A DNA stretch of 62,042 nt from an uncultured Lachnospiraceae bacterium (GTDB lineage Bacteria; Bacillota; Clostridia; Lachnospirales; Lachnospiraceae), in assembly GCA_904395885.1 (NCBI GenBank), contig CAJFOF010000021.1:1-62042 (forward strand). Reading direction: 5' to 3'. The notes under the pieces are model-generated. The model did not search any database. It was given only the letters and a program-made list of their open reading frames with translations, and was not told the DNA's origin. Below are positions 16,696 to 25,306 of this stretch, piece by piece. Position 1 is the first letter of the stretch, and every line of letters begins with the position of its first letter. The translations under genes and the position numbers were made by a program.

Positions 16696-18972
16696 TTATT
16701 CAGCCGCCTCTCTGATTTCTGCTCCTTCATAAAAGAATTCCAGAATCTCTTTATAATCTTTTCCTTCTTTCGCCATTCCCTGGGCGCCGTTTTGGCTCAT
16801 CCCTACGCCATGACCGTAACCTCCGCCATAAATATGAAACCTCAAAACTCCGTCCGGACCCGTCCGGGGTTCAATGGCAATATAGGCACTGGGCAGAATT
16901 GAAAATCCGCTCTGGGTCTGCCCGTCTTTTCTGGTGATCTCCATATCTGCGCTCCCCAGAACATTCCGAATCTCTGTCTGGCCGTTCAGTTCCCTTTTAC
17001 CGCTTGTTCCGGTGATTGTCACCACCTTTGCTATGCCTCCCGGCCCCCGTTCATTTACTTCCAGGTTCGTAACGGTTCCGATATCGCTGACCCTTGCTGT
17101 CAGCTCCTCCGCTGTAATCTCTGCTTCCCACCGATACATGGGATAGCTTTGGTCATAGGCAGGGTAATCTTTATTTTTGATAAATTCTGAAAAAGCCTCG
17201 TTGCTGGAGAGATCCAGTGTCTCTTTCCGGTCTCTCAGTTCTGTTGCTCTCAGGTAGGGCGTCGAGGAGCCATCGGTTCCCCAGGCGCTTCCATCAGTAG
17301 TGTGGCCGCAGGAAGTGGAAAAATAAAATGCTTCGATTGCATTTCCATCGTAAAACATCATCTGACCATAGGTCGCATTTACCGCCTCAGATGCCCGGGA
17401 AGATTCTTCCGTATTGTTATATACCTGAAAGCTGGTACTGTCGTCTACGTGGGCACCGTATTGGCTGTAGCTGTTGCTTAAAATCTGCCGGTAAGCATAT
17501 GTCCGGGCACAGACTGCCTGAGCTTTCAGCGCTTCCAGCTCATAACTTCCCGGCATTTCGCTGGGAACCACCTTTTTCAGATAGTCCTCCAGATACAGGT
17601 CGTTTACTATAGTCAGCCCGCCTTCTTCCTCCTTGATTTCTAAGGTGCCGGAATAAGAAGGCGTCCCCTGTGAGCGGGAAACAGATGAAAGCAGAATCGT
17701 CCCATTCTCGTCTTTTGGTGTCACCGACATGCGCCCATCTTTCAGGTAGCGGTTTCCCGGCTCAATTGTCAGACTTTCCCCGCTTTTTATTTCGTCCTGC
17801 TTTTCTCCGGTTTCACCGTAAGTAATCACAGCGTCCCCCTGGACAGTCAGGGTCACAGAAGAATGAAAAACTGATTGAAATCCTGTGGTCATTAACAGGA
17901 CCCGAATCCGTTTGGCATCAAAAGCTCGGGTGGTAAGAGCCGCACACAGTTTTCCCTCGGCTGTCACAAATTCCTGCAGATCATATCCGACCAGAATGTC
18001 CGACAGATCCTGTTCTTCAAATTCTCCGTAAACCTTATATACACGGAAATTCCTATCCAGTGGAATTTCCCCGTATCCCTCAATCTCAATGGCGTCTTCT
18101 TTGACTGCCAGCACCTTGCCCGAAATCGTATCGGTCTTTAACGAAATTTTTACCAGTTCTCCCTGATCAACCTGGAGATCTACCAGATGATTCTGAAAAC
18201 TATCGGCATCTTCCACTCCATCAGAAGAGAACGTGCGGGTGACAGAGCCCAGATGTACTTCAAAGACGCCATTCTCGCTGGCATCCAACCAGACATTCTC
18301 ATACACTACATTTTCAGAAACAAGCTCCCGGACCGTAATAATCTCATCCTGACGAACCATGATCTCGATCTCGCAGTCAATATACTGATCCAGAGCCAGC
18401 CCCTCAAATCGAAAATCGCCTTCGCTGGTGTACGCTGTCCAGCTCTCAGAGGGGCGGATATTCGACGGCGTTCCGTACAGCAGCACATTCAGCGTCTGAA
18501 CTCCGTCCGGATTTCCTACTGCCTCCACCATCTGGTCGTAGAGAAGCCACCAATCGTCCTGCGGATAAGTATCCTTCCTGTTTCTCTGCACCATACCTGC
18601 GGCAGAGGACAGACGTTTTGAGATTGCTCCGGCTATGTAATCCGCCTCTTCATAAGTCAGTTCCTGCTGGGCTGCCTTCGCCGTAGGGGAAGTGAGTTCT
18701 TCCGAAAGAATTCCCTTGTCATAAAGGTAATCCATATACGGAACATACCAGTTATTCTGTTCCTTCTGTGAGAAATGCGACGTTCCCGCCTCATTCTCAT
18801 ATTCCTGTATCGCCTCTCTGGAATCCAGAAGGAGGGCCACTGCTTTCGCCGCCCTTGCTCTGGTAAGTCCCTCTGCGTTCCGATCCGGCTCCAGCACCAC
18901 AATAATCACCATTAATATAAGGATAAGGGCAAGAATCCCGACTACCCTGATCACGAATGCTTTCTTGCTCAT
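16696..18972 (-). CDS. SpoIID/LytB-domain protein with N-terminal SLH-like region
   Basis: 758 residues. A single membrane anchor lies at about 7-28 (VIRVVGILALILILMVIIVV). An SLH-like repeat region (about 35-120) follows, then beta-rich segments, and a SpoIID domain from about 420 onward. The domain carries KKVVPSEMP, LKAQAVCARTYAYRQI and the C-terminal GYGHGVGMSQNGAQGMA. SpoIID is a lytic transglycosylase acting on peptidoglycan; this longer protein is not the sporulation spoIID itself and may act in wall remodelling. The canonical MSQWG reads MSQNG here. It starts six bases after the AI-2E permease gene. Confidence 0.85.
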   Translation of the reverse strand: MSKKAFVIRVVGILALILILMVIIVVLEPDRNAEGLTRARAAKAVALLLDSREAIQEYENEAGTSHFSQKEQNNWYVPYMDYLYDKGILSEELTSPTAKAAQQELTYEEADYIAGAISKRLSSAAGMVQRNRKDTYPQDDWWLLYDQMVEAVGNPDGVQTLNVLLYGTPSNIRPSESWTAYTSEGDFRFEGLALDQYIDCEIEIMVRQDEIITVRELVSENVVYENVWLDASENGVFEVHLGSVTRTFSSDGVEDADSFQNHLVDLQVDQGELVKISLKTDTISGKVLAVKEDAIEIEGYGEIPLDRNFRVYKVYGEFEEQDLSDILVGYDLQEFVTAEGKLCAALTTRAFDAKRIRVLLMTTGFQSVFHSSVTLTVQGDAVITYGETGEKQDEIKSGESLTIEPGNRYLKDGRMSVTPKDENGTILLSSVSRSQGTPSYSGTLEIKEEEGGLTIVNDLYLEDYLKKVVPSEMPGSYELEALKAQAVCARTYAYRQILSNSYSQYGAHVDDSTSFQVYNNTEESSRASEAVNATYGQMMFYDGNAIEAFYFSTSCGHTTDGSAWGTDGSSTPYLRATELRDRKETLDLSSNEAFSEFIKNKDYPAYDQSYPMYRWEAEITAEELTARVSDIGTVTNLEVNERGPGGIAKVVTITGTSGKRELNGQTEIRNVLGSADMEITRKDGQTQSGFSILPSAYIAIEPRTGPDGVLRFHIYGGGYGHGVGMSQNGAQGMAKEGKDYKEILEFFYEGAEIREAAE

Positions 18973-18978
18973 AAAACC

Positions 18979-20229
18979 TCACTGTGTCTGTTTACTTTTT
19001 AGTCTGCGAAAACTTTTGTCCTTCTCCTCCACTGTCTCCAGATTGTCGTACTGGCTGGTCTGAACAGGAAGGTCTTTTTTCTCCAAAAGGCCGTTGATGA
19101 AATCACCCAACAGACGATAGAATACAGCAAAAATCGGAACACCCACGATCATCCCGACAAACCCCAGAAGACCGCCGAAAAGCAGGATGGAAAAAAGCAC
19201 CCAAAAGCTGGAAATACCGGTAGTGTCCCCCAGTATTTTGGGTCCCAGAATGTTTCCGTCGAACTGCTGAAGCACCAGAATAAAAATAAGGAAATACAGA
19301 CATTGAATCGGGCTGACCAGCAAAATAAGCAATGCACTTGGAATTGCCCCAATAAAAGGGCCAAAAAACGGAATAACGTTTGTGACACCCACAATCACAC
19401 TGACCAAAAGAGTGTAGGGCATATTCATAACAGACAATCCCAAAAAGCAAAGGATACCGATAATAATGGAATCTACAATCTTTCCAATGATAAAGCCCCC
19501 GAAAACCTTGTGGATATACCGCGCTTCTTTCACAATGCGGTTCGCCCACTTCAGAGAGAAAATCCCATAAACAATCTTCTTTGCCAGGGAAACGAATTGA
19601 TCTTTGATATTCAGAAGGTAGATCATTACAATAACGCCGATCAGAATATTCTTCATCCAGACCAGCACTCCGATAACGCCGCTGGACAGGCCGCCGAGAA
19701 AGGTCAGAATTTTATCCATATTCAGCTCCAATACTCCCTGGGCCCACTCATACAGCCGGTTCAACGCATCGATGGCAATTGTGCTGGCTTCCGAGTTTCC
19801 GCTGAGTACCTGTGTAAGCCAGATAGAAAAATTGCTGATGTTCTGAGGCAGAGCATTGATGGCATTCTCAGCACTTGCAAGGAGCTCTGGTATCAGCATG
19901 GAAAAAAGGCCTGCCACTATAACAATCAGAACGATTGTGCTGACAACCGTCGCCAAAGCCTTAGCCAGAGACATACCTTTCTTTTCATTCTTAATCCAGG
20001 CGCTAAATCTGGGGGCCATCCATGCCACGCACCTGTTATAGATCGGTGTGAGCAAATATGCCATAACCGCCCCGTAGATCACTGGAGCCATAATCTCCAG
20101 CACCAGCGAAATAGCTTCTTTGATCGTGTTTAATTTCAGCAAAATATACGCAAAAGCAATACTGGCGGCAATAACGAAAAATGCAGTTACCCCCCAGCAA
20201 ATAAAACGGTTAAATTTCTCGCCTCTCAT
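18979..20229 (-). CDS. AI-2E family transporter (PerM/YtvI-like)
   Basis: 416 residues with about eight membrane helices. Conserved stretches FFGPFIGAIPSALLILLVSP and QQFDGNILGPKILGDTTGIS are diagnostic of the UPF0118/AI-2E exporter family. Members include sporulation protein YtvI and sodium/proton exporters; substrate here is unknown. The C-terminal tail is charged (residues 390-416). It is the first gene before the SpoIID-like gene, and a 6S RNA gene lies upstream on the same strand. Confidence 0.9.
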   Translation of the reverse strand: MRGEKFNRFICWGVTAFFVIAASIAFAYILLKLNTIKEAISLVLEIMAPVIYGAVMAYLLTPIYNRCVAWMAPRFSAWIKNEKKGMSLAKALATVVSTIVLIVIVAGLFSMLIPELLASAENAINALPQNISNFSIWLTQVLSGNSEASTIAIDALNRLYEWAQGVLELNMDKILTFLGGLSSGVIGVLVWMKNILIGVIVMIYLLNIKDQFVSLAKKIVYGIFSLKWANRIVKEARYIHKVFGGFIIGKIVDSIIIGILCFLGLSVMNMPYTLLVSVIVGVTNVIPFFGPFIGAIPSALLILLVSPIQCLYFLIFILVLQQFDGNILGPKILGDTTGISSFWVLFSILLFGGLLGFVGMIVGVPIFAVFYRLLGDFINGLLEKKDLPVQTSQYDNLETVEEKDKSFRRLKSKQTQ

Positions 20230-20252
20230 GAACCCTCCGAAGTTGTAGTTAA

Positions 20253-20278
20253 GATGCCGTCATTTATGCTCCGGCATT
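20253..20278. other. Small hairpin upstream of the AI-2E transporter gene
   Basis: ATGCCG and CGGCAT arms enclose a 12-base loop 24 bases upstream of the start codon. No T-run. It could shape the leader of the transporter mRNA. Confidence 0.3.
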
Positions 20279-20293
20279 CATCTGTATGTAGAT

Positions 20294-20317
20294 AAAGCAG
20301 CGATTACTCGCTGCTTT
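20294..20317 (-). terminator. ssrS: Intrinsic terminator of the 6S RNA gene
   Basis: AAAGCAGCGA and TCGCTGCTTT form a perfect 10-bp stem with a 4-base loop directly after the RNA's closing stem. T residues follow on both strands. Confidence 0.65.
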
Positions 20318-20323
20318 TCTCTT

Positions 20324-20522
20324 CTGTAACCCCAAAATGCCGTTTCTTACTAATTGACCCCTAGCAAAGCTAGGTGGGCAACCTCACTCAGGTTTCTGCC
20401 ATCCACTCAAAGGAGGCCCGGCATCCGCCTGAAAATATTGGAATCCCGATGTCATAGTGTAGGTTCAAATAAAGTAAGAGTGTCGAACATTCCAGGTGTC
20501 ACAGGTTCACATAATTTTTACA
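20324..20522 (-). ncRNA. ssrS: 6S RNA (candidate)
   Basis: This 407-bp gap between genes holds no ORF but folds on the minus strand into one long rod of about 190 nt, the size of 6S RNA. CTGTGACACC (20495-20504) pairs with GGGGTTACAG (20324-20333). CTTACT then pairs with AGTAAG and TTGA with TCAA. A central bubble follows whose 3' side forms its own hairpin CCTAGC-TTT-GCTAGG, and an apical stem comes last. A bubble with a 3'-side hairpin is the 6S signature; it mimics an open promoter and binds housekeeping RNA polymerase in stationary phase. A strong promoter and a terminator frame it. Confidence 0.75.
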
Positions 20523-20528
20523 TATGTA

Positions 20529-20557
20529 AGTATACAATAAAAGCACTCTAATTTCAA
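20529..20557 (-). promoter_or_regulatory. Promoter of the 6S RNA gene
   Basis: On the minus strand TTGAAA (20552-20557), a 17-base spacer and TATACT (20529-20534), placed right before the long hairpin RNA. Confidence 0.75.
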
Positions 20558-20636
20558 GAGACTTTTTTTGCCAGACAAGCTGAATTTTTTATGATATACT
20601 AACCGTAAGAGAATTTTTATCCCAGGAGGTCTTATT

Positions 20637-21026
20637 ATGACATTTGAAGAAGCAAAGGTTTTTTTTGAAAAAGACCGGTTTGCCACCAAAGCGGCAGGCA
20701 TTGTGTTGGAAGAGCTGGACGAAAGCCATTGTCTCTGCACCATGAAGATCACGCCGGATCATCTCAACGCCGTCGGCTCTGTCATGGGAGGAGCGCTGTT
20801 TACTCTTGCAGATTTCGGCTTTGCAGCCGCTTCTAATTTCTGCCATCCGGGAACTGTGACCCTGTCCAGCCAGATTCAGTATCTGTCTGCCGCCAAAGGC
20901 ACATTTCTTACGGCCATCACCCGCCCTGTCAAAGAAGGGCGCCACGCCTGCTTTTACGAAACCATTATCACAGATGAGCTGGGTACCAAAGTGGCTATTG
21001 TCAATGCCACCGGATATCGGAAATAG
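20637..21026 (+). CDS. Hotdog-fold thioesterase (PaaI-like)
   Basis: 129 residues of the 4HBT/PaaI hotdog family. DHLNAVGSVMGGALFTLADF is the characteristic HxNxxGxxHGG-type motif with its Asp, and SSQIQYLSAAKG follows. Such enzymes hydrolyse acyl-CoA thioesters, often phenylacetyl-CoA or its hydroxylated forms. It faces the ACT-iorB-iorA-paaK operon, in which aryl-CoA thioesters may be formed, so a link is plausible. ATG 20637 follows AGGAGG. Confidence 0.85.
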   Translation: MTFEEAKVFFEKDRFATKAAGIVLEELDESHCLCTMKITPDHLNAVGSVMGGALFTLADFGFAAASNFCHPGTVTLSSQIQYLSAAKGTFLTAITRPVKEGRHACFYETIITDELGTKVAIVNATGYRK

Positions 21027-21049
21027 GCGGAACCCCCTCGCATTCCGGA

Positions 21050-21481
21050 TCAGCCAACGCTGTCCAGCCTGTAAATCTCTTCCCCGGCAAGTTCGACTCC
21101 TGCAGCCTTCATAGCCGCAGCCGCCCTTTCCGGTTCCGATACTTTCAGCACAAGAGACGCCGCCGGAGTGTTGACAATATAAAGGTATTCCACATTGACG
21201 GCGCCTGTATTCAGAATCTCCAAAAGGCGCTCCAGCTCTCCAACTTTTCTTTCCAGCTTGACAGCCAGCACCTCTGTCATAAGGGCGGAAAATCCCTTCC
21301 CCTTCAGAATCTCAAGAGCCCTTTCCGGATTAGATACCACAGCCCTCAGCAGACCGTAATCACTGGTATCTGCCACACAGAGGGAGAGGATATTGATCCC
21401 CTCCTCCGACAATGCCCTGGATACCTCCAGCATTCTTCCCGGACGGTTCTCCAGAAAAATTGACAACTGCTTTATGTACAT
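21050..21481 (-). CDS. Tandem ACT-domain protein
   Basis: 143 residues made of two ACT domains (about 1-70 and 72-140). They begin YIKQLSIFLENRPGRMLEVS and EYLYIVNTPAASLVLKVSEP. ACT domains bind amino acids and regulate metabolism. This stand-alone form commonly sits next to indolepyruvate oxidoreductase and phenylacetate-CoA ligase genes, as here (12 bases from iorB), and probably senses aromatic amino acids or their keto acids. Confidence 0.88.
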   Translation of the reverse strand: MYIKQLSIFLENRPGRMLEVSRALSEEGINILSLCVADTSDYGLLRAVVSNPERALEILKGKGFSALMTEVLAVKLERKVGELERLLEILNTGAVNVEYLYIVNTPAASLVLKVSEPERAAAAMKAAGVELAGEEIYRLDSVG

Positions 21482-21492
21482 AGAGTTTCCTC

Positions 21493-22059
21493 CTACTGCT
21501 CATATCCCAGTAAAAACGCTTTTTTATTCAGTTCCACGGTCTTGGGCGGAACGGTTTTTTCAATCACTTCCAACCACAGTTCTTTCGGAAAATCCATATG
21601 CTTTGCGGCCACGCCCAGGACAATCACATTGAATGTCCTGCTGTTTCCCAGCTCCGCTGCCTTTTTCCCCGCCTCAACGGAATATACCGTATGGCCGGCT
21701 CTCAGGGTGTCAAGAATCCCCTCCGGGTACTTTGCCGCTCCGGTCACAACCGTGATCGGATCGATCCGCTCATCATTGACCACGATGACGCCGTCCGGCT
21801 TTAAAAACTGGATATAGCGCAGGGCCTCCAGGCGCTCAAAGGCAATCAGCACATCCGCCTGTCCTTCCTCAACGATGGGCTCCGCCACCTGGTCGCCGTA
21901 ACGGACAAAGGTGACGACGCTCCCTCCTCTCTGAGCCATTCCGTGAACCTCTGAAAGTTTTACGTCATATCCGCCTGCTGTGGCGATTCCGCCTAAGATG
22001 CGGCTGGTAAGCAGAGTTCCCTGGCCGCCTACCCCTACGATCATAATATTCTTCGTCAT
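21493..22059 (-). CDS. iorB: Indolepyruvate:ferredoxin oxidoreductase beta subunit
   Basis: 188 residues of the pyruvate-ferredoxin oxidoreductase gamma-type domain (GVGGQGTLLTSRILG at the N-terminus). It pairs with IorA to decarboxylate aromatic 2-keto acids (from Trp, Phe, Tyr) to aryl-acyl-CoA, with reduction of ferredoxin. The stop and start codons of iorA and iorB meet at 22059, which indicates tight coupling. Cytoplasmic. Confidence 0.93.
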   Translation of the reverse strand: MTKNIMIVGVGGQGTLLTSRILGGIATAGGYDVKLSEVHGMAQRGGSVVTFVRYGDQVAEPIVEEGQADVLIAFERLEALRYIQFLKPDGVIVVNDERIDPITVVTGAAKYPEGILDTLRAGHTVYSVEAGKKAAELGNSRTFNVIVLGVAAKHMDFPKELWLEVIEKTVPPKTVELNKKAFLLGYEQ

Positions 22060-23798
22060 TACGCTTCTACCTCCTCAATCGCACCGAACTTGCACAGCTT
22101 CATGCACAGGCCGCAGCCGTTGCACATGGTCGCATTGATCTTGACGGTGCCGTCCTCGTTCCTGGTAAGGGCCGGGCATCCCGGTTTCAGGCAGGCCCCG
22201 CACTTTTTGCACTTATCGCTCAGTTCCCGGCATTTCGTCTTAAAGGTCACACCCTTTAAGAGAACGCAGGGGGATTTGGTAATAATGACAGATACTTCAT
22301 CTCTGGCGGTCTCTCTCTTTACCACCTCTGCCAGCTCGTCAATATCAAAGGCGTTGACTTCATATACGTGCTCGATCCCCATGGCCTTGCACAGGTTATA
22401 AATGCTGATCGCCCTGACGGTCTCCCCCTTCAGGGTCTTTCCCGTAGCGGCGTGATCCTGGTGTCCGGTCATAGCAGTGGTGGAATTGTCCAGGATGATG
22501 ACGGTTCCCGCCGACTGGTTGTAAACCATGTTCATCAGGGAATTAACGCCTGTATGTAAGAAAGTAGAGTCGCCGATGACGGCCACCCAGTTTTTGATAT
22601 AATCTTTCCCTTTTGCCTTCTCCATGCCATGGAGGGAGGAGATGCTTGCGCCCATACAGATGGTGGTATCGATCACATTCAGCGGAGCCACCGCGCCCAG
22701 GGTGTAGCAGCCGATGTCGCCGGCTCCGTGGATCTTCAGCCGGTTCAGAACGGAGAACACGCTTCTGTGGGGACATCCCGGACACAGGATAGGCGGTCTG
22801 GCCGGAACCTGAGCGGGCGCTGCGGCCTCGATGGTCTCTCCCAGGACTCTGGTGCGAATCATATTGGCGCTGTACTCTCCCTGAAGGGTGAAAAGCTCTT
22901 TTCCGATGACCTCAATTCCCCAGGAGCGGATCTGCTCCTCAAACACCGGTTCCAGTTCCTCAAATACGTATAATTTCTTTACCTTGGATGCAAATTCTTC
23001 GATCAGTTTTTTGGGCAGCGGATGGACCATTCCCAGCTTCAGCACTGACGCCTGGGGCATCGCCTCTTTCACATACTGATATGGAATGCCGCTGGTGATA
23101 AATCCCACTGACAGGTCGCCGTATTCCGCCCGGTTGATCTCCAGGCCGGAGGCGTCCTCCGCCAGCCGCTTCATCCTCGCCTCCACCACAACGTGGCGGC
23201 CCTTGGCATTGCCCGGCATCATTACGTACTTGGCGGGATCTCTTTTGTACTCCTTATCTTCCGGCACGACCCGGTCCTCCAGCTCCACGATTCCCTGAGA
23301 ATGGGACAGTCTGGTGGTACTCCTTACGATAACCGGGGTATCATACTTCTCGCTGATCTCATAGGCCAGCTTTACAAAATCCTTTGCCTCCTGGCTGTCC
23401 GACGGCTCCAGCACGGGGACATTGGCTGCTCTGGCAATCATCCTGGTATCCTGCTCGTTCTGGGAGCTGTACATGCCGGGATCGTCGGCCACAATCAGAA
23501 CCATACCGCCGCCTACGCCGGTGTAAGCCGCTGTGTACAGCGGGTCAGCCGCCACATTCAGCCCAACGTGCTTCATACAGGCCAGAGAACGGACTCCGCT
23601 GATGGAAGCCCCTGCAGCCACCTCAGTTGCCACCTTCTCATTGGGAGACCACTCTGCGTAAACTTCGTCATATTTTGCCAGATTCTCGCTTATTTCTGTG
23701 CTGGGTGTTCCCGGATAAGCTGCGGATACCTTTACTCCCGCTTCCCAGGCGCCTCTTGCGAAGGCTTCATTCCCTAACATGATCTTTTTTTCACTCAC
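22059..23798 (-). CDS. iorA: Indolepyruvate:ferredoxin oxidoreductase alpha subunit
   Basis: 579 residues. The N-terminal PFOR-type pyrimidine-binding domain begins MLGNEAFARGAWEAGV. The thiamine-pyrophosphate domain has CPGCPHRSVFSVL and GDSTFLHTGVNSL. Two C-terminal [4Fe-4S] motifs, CKKCGACLKPGCP and CNGCGLCMKLC, feed electrons to ferredoxin. Start taken as GTG 23798, nine bases after GGAGG; an internal ATG at M7 is an alternative. It follows paaK by 18 bases. Length matches IorA of archaea and clostridia. Confidence 0.95.
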   Translation of the reverse strand: MSEKKIMLGNEAFARGAWEAGVKVSAAYPGTPSTEISENLAKYDEVYAEWSPNEKVATEVAAGASISGVRSLACMKHVGLNVAADPLYTAAYTGVGGGMVLIVADDPGMYSSQNEQDTRMIARAANVPVLEPSDSQEAKDFVKLAYEISEKYDTPVIVRSTTRLSHSQGIVELEDRVVPEDKEYKRDPAKYVMMPGNAKGRHVVVEARMKRLAEDASGLEINRAEYGDLSVGFITSGIPYQYVKEAMPQASVLKLGMVHPLPKKLIEEFASKVKKLYVFEELEPVFEEQIRSWGIEVIGKELFTLQGEYSANMIRTRVLGETIEAAAPAQVPARPPILCPGCPHRSVFSVLNRLKIHGAGDIGCYTLGAVAPLNVIDTTICMGASISSLHGMEKAKGKDYIKNWVAVIGDSTFLHTGVNSLMNMVYNQSAGTVIILDNSTTAMTGHQDHAATGKTLKGETVRAISIYNLCKAMGIEHVYEVNAFDIDELAEVVKRETARDEVSVIITKSPCVLLKGVTFKTKCRELSDKCKKCGACLKPGCPALTRNEDGTVKINATMCNGCGLCMKLCKFGAIEEVEA

Positions 23799-23816
23799 CT
23801 TGTATTTCCTCCTTTG

Positions 23817-25157
23817 CTAACACGGCCGGCTTCCACCGCTGCCGCCGGAATTATGTTCTTTTCTCATATCAATAACCCGTTTCGCCTTTCCCTCAAAACG
23901 CTGCAGGGTATTGGGGGACACAAGCTTTACATCAGCGTCCAGTCCCAGCACCGTGTGGAGTTTAGAACGGATCTCTTTTTCCAGATTTTCCAATGCCCGG
24001 TATGAGTCCATCAGCATATCTGCAGCCACTTCCACTCTGACCTCAAGGGTATCGCTGTGACCTTTTCTTCCCACCACAATCTCATAGTGAGGCCCACAGG
24101 CGCTGATGTTTAAAAGCACCTCTTCGATCTGGCTGGGGAAGACATTTACACCTCGAATTTTCAGCATATCATCGCTGCGCCCGGTCAGATTTTCCATTCT
24201 GGCCGTCGTCCTTCCGCAGGGGCAGGGTTCATACATCAGTCTGGTCAGGTCTCTGGTACGGTACCTTATCAGCGGCAGCGCCTCCTTGGTCAGGCAGGTC
24301 ACTACCAGCTCTCCCCTCTCTCCTGGCGGGAGAACTTCCCCTGTATCCGGATCAATGACTTCTGCCAGGAAGTGGTCCTCATTGATATGCATGCCATTCA
24401 GCTCCAGACATTCCCCGGAGACGCCAGGGCCGATCAGCTCACTCATACCGTAATTCTGGGTCAGATTGATTCCTCTTCCCCAGACCTTGTACATCTCCTG
24501 GCGCATGGCTTCCGTCATCAGTTCGCTCCCTACAAGGGCGGTCCGGATCGTCAGATCCTTCTTCGGGTCAATGCCCATCTCCAGAGCTACCTCCGCGATC
24601 CTCAAAGCGTAGGACGGTGTGGCCACCAGCAGGGTACTGCCGAAGTCCTTCATATAAAGAATCTGTTTCTGTGTGTTTCCCGACGAAGACGGAATGATAG
24701 CCGCACCGACTTTCTCCAGACCCTTGTGAAGCCCCAGCGCTCCGGTAAACATGCCATAGCCGAAGCAGATCTGGGCCACATCGTCCTCCGTTGCCCCGCC
24801 CTGGCAGGCAATCCTTGCCACGCATTCTGACCACGTATCCAAATCGTTCCTTGTATAACCCACAACAGTAGGTTTCCCTGTGGTTCCGCTGGACGCATGG
24901 ATACGGATCAGCTCTTTCTTCGGCACCGCGAACAGACCGAATGGATAATTGTCTCTCATATCCTGCTTCGTCGTAAATGGCAGCTTCTCTACATCCTTCA
25001 ACGTCCGGATGTCCCCAGGCTTTACATGGGCCTCTTCCATTTTTGCCCGATAAGCTGGAACTTTTTCATAGACCCTGGCTACCACTTCTTTCAGCCTCTC
25101 TGTCTGAAGCGCCTCAATCTCTCCCCTGGTCCAGGTCTCCTCCTTTGCCCATATCAT
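23817..25157 (-). CDS. paaK: Phenylacetate-CoA ligase
   Basis: 446 residues of the adenylate-forming family. P-loop SSGTTGKPTVVGYT near 90, motif QNYGMSELIGPG near 235 and hinge DMLKIRGVNVFPSQIEE near 335. It would activate aryl acetates to CoA thioesters with ATP. Cotranscribed with iorA, iorB and the ACT gene, the set can run aromatic amino acid fermentation, with PaaK working in the ATP-yielding or -consuming direction. ATG 25157 follows AAGGAG. The Gly/Ser-rich end SGGSGG is a short extra tail. Confidence 0.94.
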   Translation of the reverse strand: MIWAKEETWTRGEIEALQTERLKEVVARVYEKVPAYRAKMEEAHVKPGDIRTLKDVEKLPFTTKQDMRDNYPFGLFAVPKKELIRIHASSGTTGKPTVVGYTRNDLDTWSECVARIACQGGATEDDVAQICFGYGMFTGALGLHKGLEKVGAAIIPSSSGNTQKQILYMKDFGSTLLVATPSYALRIAEVALEMGIDPKKDLTIRTALVGSELMTEAMRQEMYKVWGRGINLTQNYGMSELIGPGVSGECLELNGMHINEDHFLAEVIDPDTGEVLPPGERGELVVTCLTKEALPLIRYRTRDLTRLMYEPCPCGRTTARMENLTGRSDDMLKIRGVNVFPSQIEEVLLNISACGPHYEIVVGRKGHSDTLEVRVEVAADMLMDSYRALENLEKEIRSKLHTVLGLDADVKLVSPNTLQRFEGKAKRVIDMRKEHNSGGSGGSRPC

Positions 25158-25248
25158 CGCAGTTTTTCTCCTTTTTATCTGACGCTATTTTTTTAGTATA
25201 TCACATCAACGCGCTAAATGCTACCAAAAAACTCTATTAATATGATTG

Positions 25249-25288
25249 AAAAAAGAGAACCCTCTGTCCTGCAGAAACGTTCTCTTTC
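25249..25288 (-). terminator. Intrinsic terminator of the hflKC operon
   Basis: AGAGAAC (25279-side, minus strand) pairs with GTTCTCT near 25254-25260 and is followed by a T-run. It separates hflC from the paaK promoter region. Confidence 0.65.
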
Positions 25289-25306
25289 TTTTCATGCTAA
25301 AGTATT

